From positions 868,001-932,000 of the forward strand of contig NZ_JAGHRJ010000002.1 in the NCBI RefSeq assembly GCF_017743865.1: DNA of 64,000 nt, read 5' to 3'. The first letter of the stretch is position 1; every line of letters starts with the position of its first letter. The position numbers were made by a program, and so were the translations under genes. The notes under the pieces were generated by a model. That model was given only the letters and a program-made list of their open reading frames with translations. It searched no databases and was not told the origin of the DNA. This document shows positions 63,616 to 64,000 of this stretch, in pieces. This DNA is from Labrenzia sp. R4_2 (lineage in GTDB: Bacteria > Pseudomonadota > Alphaproteobacteria > Rhizobiales > Stappiaceae).

Positions 63616-64000
63616 TTAACCCGCCGGTTCAGCTTCAACCGGTGGGCCTTCCGCGCGGTTGGAACTGCGGTCCGGGGACATGTACTGACGGCGGTACTCT
63701 TCCAGGAATGTTTCCAGCGAATCGACGTCCGCCAATTGGCTGGCGACTTCAAGGAACTCGACACCCTGTGCCTGGATCGGCCGGGTGACCACTTCAAATG
63801 CCAAAGCTTCCGGACTGTCGGCCATCTTGGCCATATACTTGTTCTGCAAGCGCTCCAGGCTCAGCTGATCACCGGCGAGAGAATAAGCAATCCCGGCGCG
63901 CAGAATGTCCCGGCGCTCAAGTTCATCCAGGGGGATCTGGTCCGACCAGCGGGAGCCGTGCATGGCTTCAAGTTGATCACCGGCATCGCGCCAGCTTTCT
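63616..64000 (-). CDS. C-terminal part of a large protein of unknown function
   Basis: The frame is open through the right edge, so the protein starts outside the window. The visible 128 residues include ELERRDILRAGIAYSLAGDQLSLERLQNKYMAKMADSPEALAFEVV, with a helical, repeat-like look, and a Pro/Glu-rich tail (RAEGPPVEAEPAG). It resembles the end of large TPR-like proteins near flagellar loci in this group, but I cannot name it. Confidence 0.6.
   Translation of the reverse strand, partial: ESWRDAGDQLEAMHGSRWSDQIPLDELERRDILRAGIAYSLAGDQLSLERLQNKYMAKMADSPEALAFEVVTRPIQAQGVEFLEVASQLADVDSLETFLEEYRRQYMSPDRSSNRAEGPPVEAEPAG

Noticed and set aside
1..64000. CRISPR array, insertion sequence, or prophage
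   Set aside because: No regularly spaced direct repeats, transposase or phage structural genes were seen.

Overview
The window is a chromosomal segment of an alphaproteobacterium, most likely a marine member of the Hyphomicrobiales (Stappia/Labrenzia/Roseibium type). Three things point there: a circularly permuted two-piece ssrA (tmRNA) gene beside an alpha-type sspB, the CckA cell-cycle kinase next to flagellar genes with a perfect CtrA box, and the miaA/serB/degP/DUF2065/hflC/hflK block typical of this order. The taxonomic call is inference from gene content and has not been checked by alignment.

Layout. 1-8.4 kb: the end of leuA, an acetyltransferase, the divergent pair miaA/serB, a DegP protease, the hflK-hflC-DUF2065 membrane quality-control operon, an ElaA-type acetyltransferase and folA. 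8.6-13.4 kb: an accessory insert separating folA from thyA, with a Tat-exported multicopper oxidase, a PAS plus CPBP-type membrane protein, a radical SAM protein and a GFA-family protein. 13.5-19.9 kb: thyA, permuted ssrA, sspB, two small conserved genes and a giant AsmA-like protein. 20.2-28.9 kb: an FAD-linked oxidase, a thioesterase, a ClC-type chloride transporter, icd, an SDR, an Asp/Glu racemase, a small secreted protein and a cyclic-nucleotide-gated K+ channel. 29.1-37.9 kb: alaS, recA with two candidate SOS boxes, a psuK-psuG pseudouridine catabolic pair and a large MscS-type channel. 38.1-48.7 kb is largely accessory: a plant-like SABATH methyltransferase, a three-gene coiled-coil/membrane module plus lipoprotein, an SDR, a VOC protein divergent from a TetR regulator with two palindromic operators, a TauE/SafE exporter, and an HlyD-FUSC efflux pair. 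48.9-51.6 kb: a YnbA/YnbB-like phospholipid operon with a PlsC-like acyltransferase. 52-62.2 kb: cckA and two divergent flagellar transcription units (flgB-flgC-fliE-fliQ-fliR-flhB and fliO-fliP) followed by a DUF2336 protein. 62.3-63.6 kb: an islet of immunity-like genes (a conserved hypothetical, DUF2750, and an Imm26-like gene broken by an in-frame TAG), then the C-terminal end of a long protein entering from the right edge.

Connections. ssrA tags stalled nascent proteins and SspB delivers them to ClpXP, while HflKC and DegP act on membrane and periplasmic protein quality. CckA phosphorylates the pathway that activates CtrA, and a CtrA box lies in the flgB-fliO divergent region, so sensor and candidate target operon are neighbours. 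The best candidates for something undescribed are the TelA-like/DUF6384/glycine-rich module (39.4-43.1 kb), the bacterial SABATH methyltransferase, and the PAS-CPBP protein whose catalytic Glu pair is replaced by Gln-Gln beside a radical SAM enzyme.
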